A stretch of DNA of 64,000 nt from JBPEWY01 sp965224095 (GTDB taxonomy: Bacteria; Bacteroidota; Bacteroidia; Flavobacteriales; Flavobacteriaceae). Below, in pieces: positions 62,796-64,000 of the stretch; the stretch's first letter is position 1, and the number at the start of each line of letters is the position of its first letter. Location: contig OZ245039.1 of NCBI GenBank assembly GCA_965224095.1, positions 1,922,001-1,986,000 on the forward strand, given 5' to 3'. A program made the position numbers and the translations under genes. The notes beneath the pieces are model-generated. The model did not search any database. It was not told where the DNA came from and saw nothing but the letters and a program-made list of their open reading frames with translations.

Positions 62796-64000
62796 TTAGA
62801 ATCTATAACGTAAACTAAGGTTCCATGTTCTCCCAAAACCAAACCAAACATTATTCATGGTATCAATCCCTTCATAAGTTTCCGAACCAGCAGTAGCATG
62901 GATATTACTATTAGATTCAGCAATATATTCCTTATCAAACAGGTTATTAACATTTAAATAGGTCGACAAACTAGACTTATTAAACATAAACTTATACCCG
63001 AGTCCCAAATCAACCAAACTATAACTAGGTAGTTTTAAGGCTCCTTTATTGTCCGGTTGTAAGAATACATTATCAAGCGGGCTAAAATCCGCATATAGAT
63101 TAGAAGCATTTCTCCAACTTGCATTAAGATTGAAGTTATCAAAAACTTCATACTTCATTCCAACATAGGTTGTAAATTGGGCAGCATCTCCAACCTTTAC
63201 ATCTTCCAAGTACAATGTTGAAGTACCCACCGATTGCTGATTATCATCAAATACATTTGCCTTAACATCATCTTTATATCTCCAATTTCCAATAGACATC
63301 ATAGCATTTAATCGAATTCGATCCGTAATTCTAGCAAATCCCTCTATTTCAATCCCCTGATGTAATTGATTAATTCCTGAGAAATTTGCTGTTCCGTCTA
63401 CACCATTTCCTAGATCAATTCCTCTACTCAAAAATCTGTCTGTCCAAGAAGTGCTATACAAGTTGATGTTCAAATTAAATCCTGAAGATCTAAATCCATA
63501 TCCCAATTCTAATGATTTTATTTTTTCGTTGCCAACTTCCTCGTTAACAGCATTAGCGAAGTTTGGAAACACTGCATCAAAATTAGGTTGTCTGGCAATA
63601 AATCCTGCATTAAAGAAAATATTACTTTTCTCATCTATATTTAAATTTGCACCTCCTTTAACATATCCGCCGGTAATTGTTTTTTTGTCACTTTCCACAT
63701 TATTCGGTTGAGCAAAGTAATCAATTCTTTTATAGCTTTGACTCGATAACCCAGCTTGTAATACAGTAGAAAGTTTATTGGGAGTTTTGTATTCAATAAT
63801 TCCATTAAACCCTGCCCATTTTACTTCACCAATATTATAATAGTTAATTTTATCACTATTTAATCCCGTATCCTTAAAAGGAGAAGCTTCTATGGTTTCC
63901 GTTAAAATAATCCCATTAACTAAATTACGATTTCCAGTACTCCAATATCCATCCAAGCCTAACAGATCATTTAAAACACGATAATGGTATCCCTTATACG
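62796..64000 (-). CDS. TonB-dependent receptor, C-terminal part (5' end outside window)
   Basis: The frame is open through the window edge (the last codons read YKGYHYRVLNDLLGLDGYW), so the apparent internal start at 63956 is only a TTG and the gene continues beyond 64000. The 401 visible residues are the C-terminal half of a barrel: GGYVKGGANLNIDEKSNIFF, SLELGYGFRSSGFNLNINLY, NLFDKEYIAESNSN and the final GRTWNLSLRYRF. NLFDKEY is a frequent signature of TonB receptor barrels. The ligand cannot be judged without the plug and neighbours. Confidence 0.92.
   Translation of the reverse strand, partial: YKGYHYRVLNDLLGLDGYWSTGNRNLVNGIILTETIEASPFKDTGLNSDKINYYNIGEVKWAGFNGIIEYKTPNKLSTVLQAGLSSQSYKRIDYFAQPNNVESDKKTITGGYVKGGANLNIDEKSNIFFNAGFIARQPNFDAVFPNFANAVNEEVGNEKIKSLELGYGFRSSGFNLNINLYSTSWTDRFLSRGIDLGNGVDGTANFSGINQLHQGIEIEGFARITDRIRLNAMMSIGNWRYKDDVKANVFDDNQQSVGTSTLYLEDVKVGDAAQFTTYVGMKYEVFDNFNLNASWRNASNLYADFSPLDNVFLQPDNKGALKLPSYSLVDLGLGYKFMFNKSSLSTYLNVNNLFDKEYIAESNSNIHATAGSETYEGIDTMNNVWFGFGRTWNLSLRYRF

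Overview
This window is a stretch of chromosome from a member of the Bacteroidota, most likely a marine-type flavobacterium. The evidence is SusC-like TonB-dependent receptors, DUF4270 and DUF5689 lipoproteins, type IX secretion (T9SS) sorting domains, lamin-tail and SprB-like modules, weak Shine-Dalgarno signals, and several copies of the Bacteroidota -7 promoter element TAnnTTTG. I saw no rRNA, tRNA or CRISPR array.

Layout. (1) 1-7833, minus strand: an SGNH/GDSL lipoprotein (cut by the window edge) behind a TonB receptor, then glmS, a DUF4270 lipoprotein and a short glycogen-synthase-like protein. (2) 7940-12790, plus strand: panC, panD, a lysylphosphatidylglycerol-synthase-type membrane protein, a serine esterase and radA. 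(3) 12791-24437, accessory island A: an unrecognised three-gene micro-operon (tiny lipoprotein, multi-pass membrane protein, 50-aa charged helix), an HTH repressor with a candidate operator, a T9SS-exported protein with two Ig-like modules, a 2122-aa RHS/SpvB-type polymorphic toxin with a C-terminal PD-(D/E)XK nuclease-like tip, its translationally coupled putative immunity gene, an XRE regulator and an RDD membrane protein. (4) 24818-40229, mostly housekeeping: two sugar-transfer-associated ATP-grasp enzymes, an aldo/keto reductase, OmpA lipoprotein, exonuclease III, a 1142-aa outer-membrane protein, a small barrel, glyS, a coiled-coil membrane protein, comF, an Ig-like lipoprotein and an omega-amidase. 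(5) 40560-50554, an extracellular nuclease locus: a 1534-aa lamin-tail/endonuclease-exonuclease-phosphatase (EEP) protein with a T9SS signal, a DUF5689 lipoprotein, a TonB receptor and a second secreted EEP protein. Endonuclease I at 61473-62549 adds a third nuclease type, so uptake of nucleic-acid breakdown products is a reasonable inference. (6) 50757-60177, accessory island B: a second RHS system split over two genes, with an unclassified C-terminal tip, a membrane immunity candidate, and an XRE regulator plus PsbP-like lipoprotein operon facing it, followed by a decayed gene. (7) 61011-64000: a small cytochrome-b-like membrane protein, endonuclease I, and a TonB receptor running off the window.

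The most interesting pattern is that the two RHS islands share parts. The same tandem Ig-like module sits on a separate T9SS protein in island A but is fused to the RHS N-terminus in island B, and paralogous XRE regulators lie convergently downstream of both. This looks like a modular, regulated polymorphic-toxin platform with two different effector tips. The micro-operon at 13292-14100 is the least explained element.
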